Shown here: in pieces, positions 42,542-50,232 of the stretch
How positions within the stretch are numbered: the first letter of the stretch is position 1
Layout of the letters: each line of letters opens with the position of its first letter
From: JAVKDP01 sp040222185
Lineage (GTDB): Bacteria; Bacteroidota; Rhodothermia; Balneolales; Balneolaceae
DNA length: 64,000 bases
Reading direction: 5' to 3'
Assembly: GCA_040222185.1 (NCBI GenBank)
Contig: JAVKDP010000086.1
Span: forward strand, 6,856 to 70,855
Translations under genes and position numbers: made by a program
Notes under the pieces: generated by a model
What the model was told of the DNA's origin: nothing
The model's input: only the letters and a program-made list of their open reading frames with translations
Databases searched by the model: none

Positions 42542-42629
42542 ACCACACCCCGTGTTTAAGCGGCGAGTCGAGTTTTAATTATTAAAGTTCCGAACCCTAG
42601 CCGAGTCCGAATTGAAACGCATGTTATAT
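42542..42629 (-). repeat. attC-like recombination site B
   Basis: Read on the minus strand it begins TATATAACATGCGTTTCAA and continues CGGACTCGG...CCGCTTAAACACGGGG. Inner GCGTTT/AAACAC arms pair with one mismatch and one extra base. The right terminal box (GTTAT) seen in the other sites is lost (GTGTGG). The minus-strand gene at 42636 stops 8 nt before the ATAAC box. Confidence 0.6.
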
Positions 42630-42635
42630 AATGAT

Positions 42636-43061
42636 TTAGTTAACATACACTTTGTATGCATTTTCAATAAAATTTTGCGTTATAAACTGAAAGTCGAGAT
42701 TTCGATTCCGAATTGGTTCTAGTTTGTTTCTTTTTGAATTAAGAACGGTCTTGGCATTTTCCGCAACTGAAAATAAACCACCTCTTTTTTTTGCAACTAA
42801 TTCATAAAGCTCATCAACTACTTGGTTAATAAGGATTTCTGTCTCATTTACTTCTACAAACCCATATACATAAAACTTTTCGAATGCATTTCTGATTTCA
42901 GTATGAGTAGGAATCGCTCGATTCATATAATCAGCAGTCATAAGTAGTTTTGGAAAACTGACTAGATTATTATCATTTAGAGAACCTCTGAGACTTACGA
43001 AAATCCAGGCATCCGAAAAGCTAAATTTCTCAAATTTATCTTCGTTCAAATCTCTAGCCAT
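42636..43061 (-). CDS. Hypothetical cassette protein
   Basis: 141 residues. The N-terminal half (FSFSDAWIFVSLRGSL, then AIPTHTEIRNAFEKFYVYGFVEV) looks like a winged-helix arrangement ending in a beta hairpin; the C-terminal half is helical and basic. No recognised family. Its ATG touches the ATAAC box of the preceding element, and its stop lies 8 nt before the next, so gene plus element B form a compact cassette of about 0.5 kb. Confidence 0.65.
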   Translation of the reverse strand: MARDLNEDKFEKFSFSDAWIFVSLRGSLNDNNLVSFPKLLMTADYMNRAIPTHTEIRNAFEKFYVYGFVEVNETEILINQVVDELYELVAKKRGGLFSVAENAKTVLNSKRNKLEPIRNRNLDFQFITQNFIENAYKVYVN

Positions 43062-43130
43062 ATAACGACCCCGCGTTAATATTAAAAAATTACCGAACCC
43101 TAAACGAGTCAGTTTGAAACGTTTGTTACG
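43062..43130 (-). repeat. attC-like recombination site C
   Basis: 69 nt. On the minus strand: CGTAACAAACGTTTCAAAC ... CGTTTAGGGTTCGG ... ATTAACGCGGGGTCGTTATA. End boxes GTAAC and GTTAT are inverted; inner ACGTTT/AACGC arms follow. The upstream gene's stop is 6 nt away; the next start codon is adjacent. Confidence 0.65.
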
Positions 43131-43135
43131 TTGCT

Positions 43136-43642
43136 CTATTTAAGTTTAAAGTTATTATAGAATACTTCTGCCTCGTCTTTAGCATCTTTAACAAGACTGG
43201 AAACATACATTTGAAATAGATTATCCCCAACTAACAAAATTTGATTATAAACGGTAAACATATCCGATTTCTCAATGTAAGACAGCCCATAATTTCCATC
43301 TATTTCAAATTCTTCTACGTTCTGAATTTCACCACCTACTTTTGGAGCAGTTCCAGCACGAAGGGTATTCATTATTTTACGCGTAGAATCGAGCATTCTT
43401 GCCACAGGAAAATCACCACAAGTAATGGAATACATAACCTTTGATTGAGATGTGGAAAGATATTCGGTTGAATAAATGACCTGATCTTGTGCAAAAACAG
43501 AATCTTGTCTTATTGCAGGCTTTTCCGGTAATAAAGCAGTAAAACCACAGTCTTCTGAAGTAAAATGAATCATTGCAGCATCTTGAGCAATAATCCCAGT
43601 GCTAAGAAGAGTGCTAAAAAGTAGTAAGGAATAAAATTTCAT
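43136..43642 (-). CDS. Exported hypothetical cassette protein
   Basis: 168 residues. Signal peptide MKFYSLLLFSTLLSTGIIAQ. The mature part begins with a pattern seen in periplasmic proteins of Bacteroidota, FTSEDCGFTALLPEKPAI, with two cysteines (Cys32, Cys75) that could form a disulfide, and ends AEVFYNNFKLK. No named function known to me. Together with element C it makes a cassette of about 0.6 kb. Confidence 0.7.
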   Translation of the reverse strand: MKFYSLLLFSTLLSTGIIAQDAAMIHFTSEDCGFTALLPEKPAIRQDSVFAQDQVIYSTEYLSTSQSKVMYSITCGDFPVARMLDSTRKIMNTLRAGTAPKVGGEIQNVEEFEIDGNYGLSYIEKSDMFTVYNQILLVGDNLFQMYVSSLVKDAKDEAEVFYNNFKLK

Positions 43643-43661
43643 TTCAGATTTTCTAAAGCAA

Positions 43662-43750
43662 CATAACGACCCGGCGTTTAAGTGGCGAGTCGAGTTAGTA
43701 TTTTTATTGTTTCAAACCACGTTCGAGTCCGTTTGAAACGCTTGTTATAC
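43662..43750 (-). repeat. attC-like recombination site D
   Basis: 89 nt and the clearest copy. On the minus strand: GTATAACAAGCGTTTCAAA ... GACTCGCCACTTAAACGCC ... GGGTCGTTATG. Terminal ATAAC/GTTAT and inner GCGTTT/AAACGC pair, with an extra C on one arm like the extrahelical bases of attC hairpins. The HEPN gene stops 9 nt before it; the next gene starts 20 nt after it. Confidence 0.7.
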
Positions 43751-43758
43751 CACCATTC

Positions 43759-44700
43759 TCATTCGTTATAATCCGGTTCCCAATCATGGTATTTATCATA
43801 ATTTTCAGATTCATAATATTCGAAGGCATCATAAATATTTGTTGCTGTAAATGTATCACCTAATCCACAAGCGTTTAGCTTTGAGTAACCGTTTATCTTC
43901 AGTCCGCATGCAACACATTCAAAATGAGAGGGTAAATAATTTTGCTTTTCAGTTATTGTATCCTCATCGATAGTTTTTGAAATGGTTCCAATAGAGTTTC
44001 CAAATACTAATGCTTTTGAATTACATGACGGGCAATTAAGTCGATGACCCTCGTTACGTGAAGCCCAAGTTTCAGCTTGTTTAGCTAATGTTTCTTTGTC
44101 TTCATCTCCCTTTCCTTCCCAAACTTCTTTATGAGCCTCAATTGTTCCAATCACTGCTTTAGCTGACTTATCATGATATGCATCAATTAATGTCTCTGCT
44201 GTTGTTGCCTCATCAGTTCCAAATAAATCATCTAATACTAAACCTTTAATAGCTAATAGTATTTTGCATACTGAATAAAACTTACCAAGCCATTCAGAAT
44301 GATTTAGCTTATCAAAAGGTAGATCTCCCGAATGAACCTCAGAGTTTCTAAGTTCCATATGTGAAATACAATAGTTTTTCTCCTCTCCAGTAAACTCATC
44401 GGAAATACTCTCAAGTCTTTTAATGACTTCAGAAATTGAAATAGACTTAGGGGTATATTTTTTTGTAATTGGTTCAAAGCCAAGTGAATAATATAAATCA
44501 TACCAGCTTTTATTATCAGCAATTAGAGTAGGAGAGATATTAGAAAGTGTAGCCCTTAATAACATTTCTAAGGTTAAAGCTGACCAGAATCCAAAAGTCC
44601 ATTCTTCTTTAGATTGAGCAAGCATTTTTTCTGCATTCCGTTGAGCTTTTGCAAATAGTGCTTCTGTCGACCATTCATGAGGTAGTTCTTCAGCTGCCAT
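43759..44700 (-). CDS. HEPN-motif protein with zinc ribbon
   Basis: 313 residues. The helical N-terminal domain (about 10-155) contains ELRNSEVHSGD with Arg118-X4-His123, the catalytic pattern of HEPN ribonucleases. After a linker, a zinc ribbon pairs CPSC (223-226) with CVAC (262-265). The acidic, Tyr-rich C-terminus (DAFEYYESENYDKYHDWEPDYNE in part) has no known counterpart. The start overlaps the end of the oxygenase gene by 11 nt, so both are made together. A role in RNA cleavage during defence or stress is an inference from the HEPN motif and cassette location. Confidence 0.65.
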   Translation of the reverse strand: MAAEELPHEWSTEALFAKAQRNAEKMLAQSKEEWTFGFWSALTLEMLLRATLSNISPTLIADNKSWYDLYYSLGFEPITKKYTPKSISISEVIKRLESISDEFTGEEKNYCISHMELRNSEVHSGDLPFDKLNHSEWLGKFYSVCKILLAIKGLVLDDLFGTDEATTAETLIDAYHDKSAKAVIGTIEAHKEVWEGKGDEDKETLAKQAETWASRNEGHRLNCPSCNSKALVFGNSIGTISKTIDEDTITEKQNYLPSHFECVACGLKINGYSKLNACGLGDTFTATNIYDAFEYYESENYDKYHDWEPDYNE

Positions 44701-45370
44701 AATTTAGATTGTTTAAATAAGTTCGTTCCACAATTCTATTTGTTGATTTCTTAGAAATCCCTGAACGAGCATGAAAAGTTTTAAAATTATCAATTATTAA
44801 AGTGTCACCTGGTTTATTGAGTAAAAAATTTACCGAATCAATATTGCTCATTTCTTCAAACATATTTGAAATTTCCTCAGCAGCATCATTTGAAGGCATT
44901 AAAAAAAGTTGATCCCATCTTAATAAAAATGATCCCTCATTAGGCTGTTTAAATTTTAGCAAAGTTAAACGCCCATTTACAGCTTTTCTAGGCTTAAATA
45001 ATGCCATATTAGCTTTATTTTGAGGAATCTGGTTAAGTATTTTACTTGAGTGTAGTACTTTTGTAAACACATCTTCAGAACCGTTAATACATCTCAATAA
45101 AAGGTATTTAGGGGGCTTATACCAGTGTGCCATATCAGTATGAAATGGAAAATCATTATGCCCAAAATTGCCACTATAGAGATTTGGTTTACTGTCCTTT
45201 TTTCTTTTGGGAGTGAGTATGTGAACTCCACTAATTTTGTCATTCTGGATAGGAGTTCCGATTAATTGAGATACTTCAATTGTTGAATGGTCAGGAAGAA
45301 AGGCAGGCAAAAAAGCATATCCCTTGCTATTTAATTCAACACTTATGTTTAAACTTTTTGTGTCTTGCAC
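44690..45370 (-). CDS. TauD/TfdA-like Fe(II)/2-oxoglutarate oxygenase
   Basis: 226 residues. Facial triad visible: His77 and Asp79 in PFHTDMAHW, and His200 in IIDNFKTFHARSG, with Arg212/216 (NRIVERTYL) placed to bind 2-oxoglutarate. Between them YKPPKYLLLRCI matches the family strand. It is shorter than TauD (about 280) but keeps the core. Substrate unknown. It is the first gene of a two-gene cassette with the HEPN protein (11-nt overlap). Enzymes of this family modify small molecules, and some act on protein or nucleic-acid side groups. Confidence 0.75.
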   Translation of the reverse strand: MQDTKSLNISVELNSKGYAFLPAFLPDHSTIEVSQLIGTPIQNDKISGVHILTPKRKKDSKPNLYSGNFGHNDFPFHTDMAHWYKPPKYLLLRCINGSEDVFTKVLHSSKILNQIPQNKANMALFKPRKAVNGRLTLLKFKQPNEGSFLLRWDQLFLMPSNDAAEEISNMFEEMSNIDSVNFLLNKPGDTLIIDNFKTFHARSGISKKSTNRIVERTYLNNLNYGS

Positions 45371-45393
45371 TTTTAATATTGTTGATTAATTGG

Positions 45394-45516
45394 CATAACG
45401 ACTCTGCGTTTAAGCGGCGAAGGTTCTTGGTTTTTGTTGAAGTAACGGATTAAATTTATTGCTCACAAGCTTTCCAGCGAACCCTACCTGCTTCCGATCT
45501 TAAAACGCTTGTTATG
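45394..45516 (-). repeat. attC-like recombination site E
   Basis: 123 nt. On the minus strand: ACATAACAAGCGTTTTAAG ... GCAGGTAGGGTTCG ... CGCCGCTTAAACGCAGAG then TCGTTATGCC. Inner arms GCGTTTTAAG/CTTAAACGC form nine pairs with one extra T. A further GAAG/CTTC pair lies inside. The oxygenase gene starts 24 nt after it. Confidence 0.7.
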
Positions 45517-45599
45517 TAGTCGACCTTATAGAGAGTAGTATCCTTGTAATCTTCGATAAATTTTTCTGTCAGTTCTAATGATGCTTTTTGGGTTACCAT
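45456..45599 (-). CDS. Short ORF running into attC-like site E
   Basis: 47 codons from ATG 45599 (MVTQKASLELTEKFIEDYKD start) to a TAA inside the recombination element. The first 25 codons read like a protein; the last ones are element sequence. It may be a cassette gene truncated on insertion, with its end now supplied by the site. No clear ribosome binding site. The remainder of the 371-bp gap 45371-45741 holds only the element and the 18-bp repeat. Confidence 0.3.
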   Translation of the reverse strand: MVTQKASLELTEKFIEDYKDTTLYKVDYITSVLRSEAGRVRWKACEQ

Positions 45600-45625
45600 C
45601 TATTTTAAACCAAAGTTTAGTTTCG

Positions 45626-45643
45626 ACCCAACCTAGCGCAAGC
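45626..45643. repeat. Right copy of the 18-bp repeat flanking the cassette region
   Basis: ACCCAACCTAGCGCAAGC, identical and in the same direction as 41950-41967. The following hairpin arm is degraded here (CTCCCGATTG). The two copies bracket 3.66 kb that contains all attC-like sites. Confidence 0.65.
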
Positions 45644-45741
45644 CTCCCGATTGTTCGGTTAAAGAATCTGATTAAATTAAGCCTATCATAGCACATTATG
45701 CAAAACGAAGAAATGAGTACCTAAACCCAAAAGATAGAAAC

Positions 45742-46125
45742 ATGAAAAACTACATAGATGGTTTCGTCCTACCCGTCCCCCGAATCTATTTAGACGAATA
45801 CAAAAAGGTGGCCGAAAAAGTAGCCGAAATTTGGAAAGAATATGGTGCAATTGCATACTTCGAATTCGTTGGTGATGATTTATCCTTAGAAGGCACGAAA
45901 TCTTTTATAGAAACCATAGATGCAAAAGAAGACGAGGAAGTCATATTCGGTTGGGTTGTATTTCCTTCAAAAGAGATCCGTGATTCAGCCAACAAAAAAG
46001 TTCCTGCCGACCCAAGAATGGCAGAATTAGTTGGCCCCTTAACCGACCCTGATAAATTAATATTTGATGGGAGCAGAATGGTTTACGGAGGCTTTCAACC
46101 GCTTGTGCAATCGACGAGTGAATAG
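45742..46125 (+). CDS. DUF1428-family protein (YbaA-like)
   Basis: 127 residues, cytoplasmic, ferredoxin-like dimer fold expected. Family pattern is clear: YIDGFVLPVPRIYLDEYKKVAEK at the start, then EFVGDDLS, EEVIFGWVVFPSKEIRDSANKKV, and FDGSRMVYGGFQPL at the end. The biochemical role of the family is unknown. It lies just outside the cassette region and is followed by the tRNA-Leu terminator on the opposite strand. Confidence 0.9.
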   Translation: MKNYIDGFVLPVPRIYLDEYKKVAEKVAEIWKEYGAIAYFEFVGDDLSLEGTKSFIETIDAKEDEEVIFGWVVFPSKEIRDSANKKVPADPRMAELVGPLTDPDKLIFDGSRMVYGGFQPLVQSTSE

Positions 46126-46171
46126 AGCGTGCTGTAACCTCAACCTGCACAACATCCCTTTTATACAGCCA

Positions 46172-46213
46172 TAAAAAACAAAAAAGCCTCTCTGCAAATG
46201 CAAAGAGGCTTTA
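46172..46213 (-). terminator. Rho-independent terminator of tRNA-Leu
   Basis: Arms AAGCCTCT and AGAGGCTT (46184-46191 and 46204-46211) with loop, followed on the minus strand by TTTTTGTTTTTT. It begins 3 nt after the tRNA 3' end. Confidence 0.88.
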
Positions 46214-46215
46214 TG

Positions 46216-46302
46216 TACCGCAGGCCGGACTCGAACCGGCACTCGGGATAAATCCGAATTGGATTTTAAGACCAACGTGTCTACCAATTCCACCACTGCG
46301 GC
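46216..46302 (-). tRNA. tRNA-Leu (anticodon UAA)
   Basis: 87 nt on the minus strand. Acceptor arms GCCGCAG / CTGCGGT with discriminator A; D-arm TGGTGGAATTGGTAGACA; anticodon loop CTTAAAA with UAA; a long variable arm (TTCGGATTTATCCCGA region) as in class II tRNAs; T-arm GCCGGTTCGAGTCCGGC. One T-T mismatch sits at the top of the anticodon stem. CCA is not encoded. Confidence 0.95.
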
Positions 46303-46421
46303 AGGTGGGGGCGGCAAATATACAACTTAATCTATGACTACTTCAATCTGTTTTTATTAAAAAGCTATTGTTTACAGATTGGGTTTTGTACTTTCCAAGA
46401 ATCTTAAAAATTTATGGCGCA

Positions 46422-46976
46422 ATGAGACGAATATCTATACTGGCAACGGCATGCTTAATCCTTCTTGGAACACCTGTAATGGCACAAACCGAAATTGGGG
46501 TTTCTTATGAACTCAGAGACGAAGACCCGAAAGGTGGTTTTGGACTAAGAGTTCAAAAAGGAATACTCACACAAGTACCAACCATTGACATCGGAATGAG
46601 AGCTCACTTTAGCTATTTCAGTGATGATAACAGCGTGACCGATGGAGCAGTAACCTATTCACAAGAGCTAACCAATTATGATTTTGGTGTAGCTATCGTA
46701 GCTGGTATATCAGTAGGGCTAATTGAACCTTATGTAGGGCTTGGGCTGGGTTCCGAAACCCTTGAGCTTAAACCAGAAGAAGTAGTTGGAATCAGTTTGA
46801 CGGATGAGAATGAATCCAATATTTATTGGAATGGTATAGTAGGAGCGAAGGTTCCGGTAATACCATTGGTTAAACCTTTTGTGGAATACAGGTACTCAAA
46901 TAACTCTATCAGTGAGCCAGATGTAGCTGAATTAACAACAGGAAGAATCATTTTCGGGGTGTCCATTTCTTTTTAG
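46422..46976 (+). CDS. Outer-membrane beta-barrel protein
   Basis: 184 residues from ATG 46422 (MRRISILATACLILLGTPVMAQ, signal peptide); an upstream frame from 46368 is not supported. The mature chain alternates hydrophobic strands with short turns, e.g. EIGVSYELRDE, YDFGVAIVAGISVG, EPYVGLGLGSE, and ends TGRIIFGVSISF with the terminal Phe typical of barrels inserted by Bam. Size would give an eight-stranded barrel. Function unknown. Confidence 0.8.
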   Translation: MRRISILATACLILLGTPVMAQTEIGVSYELRDEDPKGGFGLRVQKGILTQVPTIDIGMRAHFSYFSDDNSVTDGAVTYSQELTNYDFGVAIVAGISVGLIEPYVGLGLGSETLELKPEEVVGISLTDENESNIYWNGIVGAKVPVIPLVKPFVEYRYSNNSISEPDVAELTTGRIIFGVSISF

Positions 46977-47072
46977 TGGACCGGTTTCAGGAAAAGAAAA
47001 AGAAGGTATCAGGCACTAAAGTGAATTTTAAAAAGGTTATAAATATCATCGAATAAAGGCGTTTCTCTGTAT

Positions 47073-49319
47073 ATGTCGAAAGTTACTGCAATAGAAAAGT
47101 ATAATCTGGAGGAGTACCAGTTAAAGAAGGTTCAGCAGCAAGATTTGGACCAGCTGCTCGAGGTTTGCAGGTTAAACATGGACACCGTCAACGAAGAGTT
47201 GATTGACAAGGCCTTCAAACTGTGTTTTTTATCTCATAAAGGAATTACCAGGGCTTCCGGTGAACCATATTATTATCACCCGGTAGAAGTTGCCAAAATT
47301 GTAGCCCAGGAAATCAATATCGATGATATTTCTGTTATAGCAGCCCTGTTACATGATACGGTTGAAGATACTGATGTAACTCTTGAGGATATCAATTTCT
47401 GGTTCGGTACGGAAGTTTCCGTGATCATTGATGGTGTTACCAAAATAGCCGGTGTGTTTAAGAGCCGGGATAGCAAGCAGGCAGAAGCATTCATGAAATT
47501 GCTGCTTTCTATGGCTGAAGATATCAGGGTTATCCTGATCAAATTTGCGGATCGTTTACATAACATGAGAACCATCCAGCACCTGAGAAGGGAGAAGCAG
47601 ATCCAGATCGCTTCCGAAACCATGGAACTCTACGCACCCTTAGCGCATCGTTTTGGATTATTTGGTATCAAAAATGAATTAGAAGATTTATGCTTCAAAG
47701 CACTGGATCCAACCTCTTTCAAATTTGTAGCACGTAAGCTTCGTGAGAAAAAAGAAGCCCGGGAAGTGTTTATTGACGAGTTCATGATGCCGGTGGGCAG
47801 GCAGTTAAGCCAGCAGAACTTTGAGTTTGAAATAAAAGGCCGACCAAAGCACATCTATTCCATCTACAAGAAGATGCAGCGGCAGCAAAAGCCTTTTGAA
47901 GAAATTTATGACCTGTTTGCCATTCGTATAATTCTTGAAACTCCGCATACCAAAGAAGATTGCTGGCGTGTGTATTCGATCATAACCGATTGGTACACTC
48001 CAATCCCACAACGATTCAGGGATTTTATTTCTGTTCCAAAGGCTAATGGTTATCAATCATTACACACCACGGTGATTACCAATCGCGGGAAGAAGGTAGA
48101 AGTCCAGATAAGAACCCGGCGAATGGATGATATTGCGGAAAAAGGGCTTGCCGCGCACTGGAAGTACAAAGAAGGTGAGCAGCCTGGTTCCGAGAACCTG
48201 GACCGTTTCGTTTCGTGGGTACGGGATGTATTGGATAACCCGAGGCCGGAATCAACTACCGACTTTGTAAAAGATTTCCAGTTAAACCTGTACCAACATG
48301 AGATTTATGTATTCACTCCAAAAGGAGAATTGAAGACCTTACCACATGGCGCTACTCCAATAGATTTTGCTTTCGAAATTCACAGCGAGATTGGTGAGCG
48401 GGCGATGGCTGCTAAAGTGAATGGAAAGATGGCACCACTTCGCCAGAAGTTAAGGAATGGTGACCAGGTTGAAATTATTACCGGGAACAAGATAAACCTT
48501 AACCCGGACTGGATTGATGATGTTGCTACTCATAAAGCCAAGTCTCGAATCCGGCAGTTCATCAAACAGAAACAACGCAAGGTTGCAGAGCAGGGTCGTG
48601 ATATCTGGTTGAAAAGAGCAGAAAGGGGTAAGATTGAAATCACAGACCAGGATCTGACTAAAATTGCTAAGCAGTTTAAGTATGAAACTACGCAAGGCAT
48701 GTTTTACGATTTAGGCCTGGGTTCTTTCGAAGTAAATTCCCTGTTTAAGGCCGTTAAGAAATATAAAAGTACAGGCCGTGTTGAAGATTCCTCAACTGAG
48801 GATCAGCAGAGCAAAAGCGAAAAGGAAATAAAGGATGAGTATATATCTGCTGCGAGATCAATGGGTGACGGGCAGGCACTTATCCTGAATGGTGAGATTA
48901 GCAACTTCAAATACACATACTCCAACTGCTGCAAACCTATACCCGGGGATAATGTAATCGGGTTTATCAGCCGGGATGGTGATATGAAAATACACCGTTC
49001 AATGTGTAACAATGCGCAACACCTTTTGAAGACGGAAGGTGAGAGAATAGTAGATGTTCAGTGGGCTAAACAGATTGAGAATAAATTTTTAGGCGCTGTG
49101 AGAGTTATTGGAGAAGACAGGGTAGGTATGATTAATGATCTCACAGATGTACTCTCAAAATCATTATCTACTAACATGAAGAGTATAAATGTAAGTAGTG
49201 ATGAGGGTATGTTTGAAGGAATTATAACCCTCTATGTTAATGGTATAGCCCATCTGAATAAGATTATGAAGAGATTAGAGAAGATCGAAGGTGTTAAAAA
49301 TGTACTTAGATACGAGTAA
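47073..49319 (+). CDS. rel: Bifunctional (p)ppGpp synthetase/hydrolase (RelA/SpoT family)
   Basis: 748 residues, full-length Rel. Hydrolase HD domain: YYYHPVEVAKIV near 70, LLHDTVEDTDVT near 92, and FADRLHNMRTI. Synthetase domain: RPKHIYSIYKKMQRQ near 260, FDLFAIR-type strand, and NGYQSLHTTVI near 325. TGS domain: IYVFTPKGELKTLPHGATPIDFA near 415; helical and CC parts; ACT domain at the end (VIGEDRVGMINDLTDVLS). Both catalytic cores are intact, so it should make and remove the alarmone. It starts 97 bp after the barrel gene. Confidence 0.96.
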   Translation: MSKVTAIEKYNLEEYQLKKVQQQDLDQLLEVCRLNMDTVNEELIDKAFKLCFLSHKGITRASGEPYYYHPVEVAKIVAQEINIDDISVIAALLHDTVEDTDVTLEDINFWFGTEVSVIIDGVTKIAGVFKSRDSKQAEAFMKLLLSMAEDIRVILIKFADRLHNMRTIQHLRREKQIQIASETMELYAPLAHRFGLFGIKNELEDLCFKALDPTSFKFVARKLREKKEAREVFIDEFMMPVGRQLSQQNFEFEIKGRPKHIYSIYKKMQRQQKPFEEIYDLFAIRIILETPHTKEDCWRVYSIITDWYTPIPQRFRDFISVPKANGYQSLHTTVITNRGKKVEVQIRTRRMDDIAEKGLAAHWKYKEGEQPGSENLDRFVSWVRDVLDNPRPESTTDFVKDFQLNLYQHEIYVFTPKGELKTLPHGATPIDFAFEIHSEIGERAMAAKVNGKMAPLRQKLRNGDQVEIITGNKINLNPDWIDDVATHKAKSRIRQFIKQKQRKVAEQGRDIWLKRAERGKIEITDQDLTKIAKQFKYETTQGMFYDLGLGSFEVNSLFKAVKKYKSTGRVEDSSTEDQQSKSEKEIKDEYISAARSMGDGQALILNGEISNFKYTYSNCCKPIPGDNVIGFISRDGDMKIHRSMCNNAQHLLKTEGERIVDVQWAKQIENKFLGAVRVIGEDRVGMINDLTDVLSKSLSTNMKSINVSSDEGMFEGIITLYVNGIAHLNKIMKRLEKIEGVKNVLRYE

Positions 49320-49485
49320 GGTGTTCTTAGAATTTTCTATTGGTTTTTAGCCTTAACTATCTTTAAACTTATATCAAACTCGCATATACAGAATAGCTTA
49401 AGGAATAAGATACAACTATAGCGAGAAAAGAAGGACAGAACCGCATTGGAAAATAAACAATGCCTTAACTTAAAGACTAGATGTT

Positions 49486-49794
49486 ATGATGACATATACG
49501 AAACGAGATATCGTTCGTCGCGTTGCGGAAGCCAGAGGCGAGCCGATGATCAAAGTTGAACCATGGGTAGATGCAGTGATCGTAGCTGTACGCGAAATCA
49601 TGCTTTCAGCTAATACAGAATGCCGTATTGAAATACGTGATTTTGGTGTTTTTGAAGTAAAGAAAACAAAAGCGAAGCCAAAGGCTCGTAATCCAAAAAC
49701 GAATGAAGTTATTTACGTTCCAGCACACCGTAAAACGCACTTCAAACCAAGTAAATTACTAAAGCAATTCTTGCGTCAACCGCTTGAAGATTAA
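49486..49794 (+). CDS. HU/IHF-family DNA-binding protein
   Basis: 102 residues; histone-like dimer that bends DNA. Pattern: TKRDIVRRVAEARGEP at the start, VDAVIVAVREIML, then IEIRDFGVFEVKKTKAKPKARNPKTNEVIYVPAHRKTHFKPSKLLKQFL with the beta-arm RNPKT. Slightly longer than HU (90) with an acidic end. The 166-bp upstream gap is free of genes and likely holds its promoter. Confidence 0.93.
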   Translation: MMTYTKRDIVRRVAEARGEPMIKVEPWVDAVIVAVREIMLSANTECRIEIRDFGVFEVKKTKAKPKARNPKTNEVIYVPAHRKTHFKPSKLLKQFLRQPLED

Positions 49795-49804
49795 GTAAAA
49801 TACA

Positions 49805-50227
49805 TTGCAAGAGTATTCCCGTCTGGTTGGTATTGATGTTGGCACAAAGCGAATTGGTATTGCCCAGACGGACTTACTCAAAACTATTTCAACTCCTGTA
49901 GGCACCTTTTCTCCTCAGGAAGTCCTAACCAACATTCAGGAGATCGTTACTACATCAAAAGTTGAAAAGTTTATAGTAGGATGGCCTTTAACTCCAAAAG
50001 GAGATGAAGGGCCGGCTACTGAAATGGTTGAAAAATTCATTAAGCAACTCATTCAGAAATTCCCGGATATAGAAATAATAAAAGTTGACGAGAGAAATAC
50101 CTCTAATAAGGCTATGGAGCTAATGATTGAAGCCGGGGTTCCAAAAAAGAAAAGAAGAGAAAAAGAACGTGTGGATAGAATTGCTGCAGCAGTTATCTTA
50201 CAGCATTATCTTGACGAATATTACTAG
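49805..50227 (+). CDS. ruvX: Putative Holliday junction resolvase / pre-16S rRNA nuclease (RuvX/YqgF)
   Basis: RNase H-fold nuclease, 140 residues. GIDVGTKRIGIAQTD at 9-23 carries the first catalytic Asp, VGWPLTPKGDEGPAT the YqgF loop, DERNTS the second acidic site, DRIAAAVILQHYL the third. Start is TTG 49805 (MQEYSRLVGID), 10 bp after the HU-like gene; a start at a later codon would cut into strand 1. Followed 5 bp later by def. Confidence 0.93.
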   Translation: MQEYSRLVGIDVGTKRIGIAQTDLLKTISTPVGTFSPQEVLTNIQEIVTTSKVEKFIVGWPLTPKGDEGPATEMVEKFIKQLIQKFPDIEIIKVDERNTSNKAMELMIEAGVPKKKRREKERVDRIAAAVILQHYLDEYY

Positions 50228-50232
50228 AAAAA

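Noticed and set aside
42636..43061. Naming the 141-residue cassette protein as a transcription regulator
   Set aside because: The winged-helix impression rests on one short stretch and no DNA-binding family could be recognised.
41950..45643. CRISPR array, because of regularly repeated elements
   Set aside because: The repeated units are 69-123 nt, imperfect, and separated by whole genes of 0.4-1.6 kb.
46057..46317. 86-codon minus-strand ORF across the tRNA-Leu gene
   Set aside because: It overlaps a complete tRNA and its terminator; the frame is a chance product.
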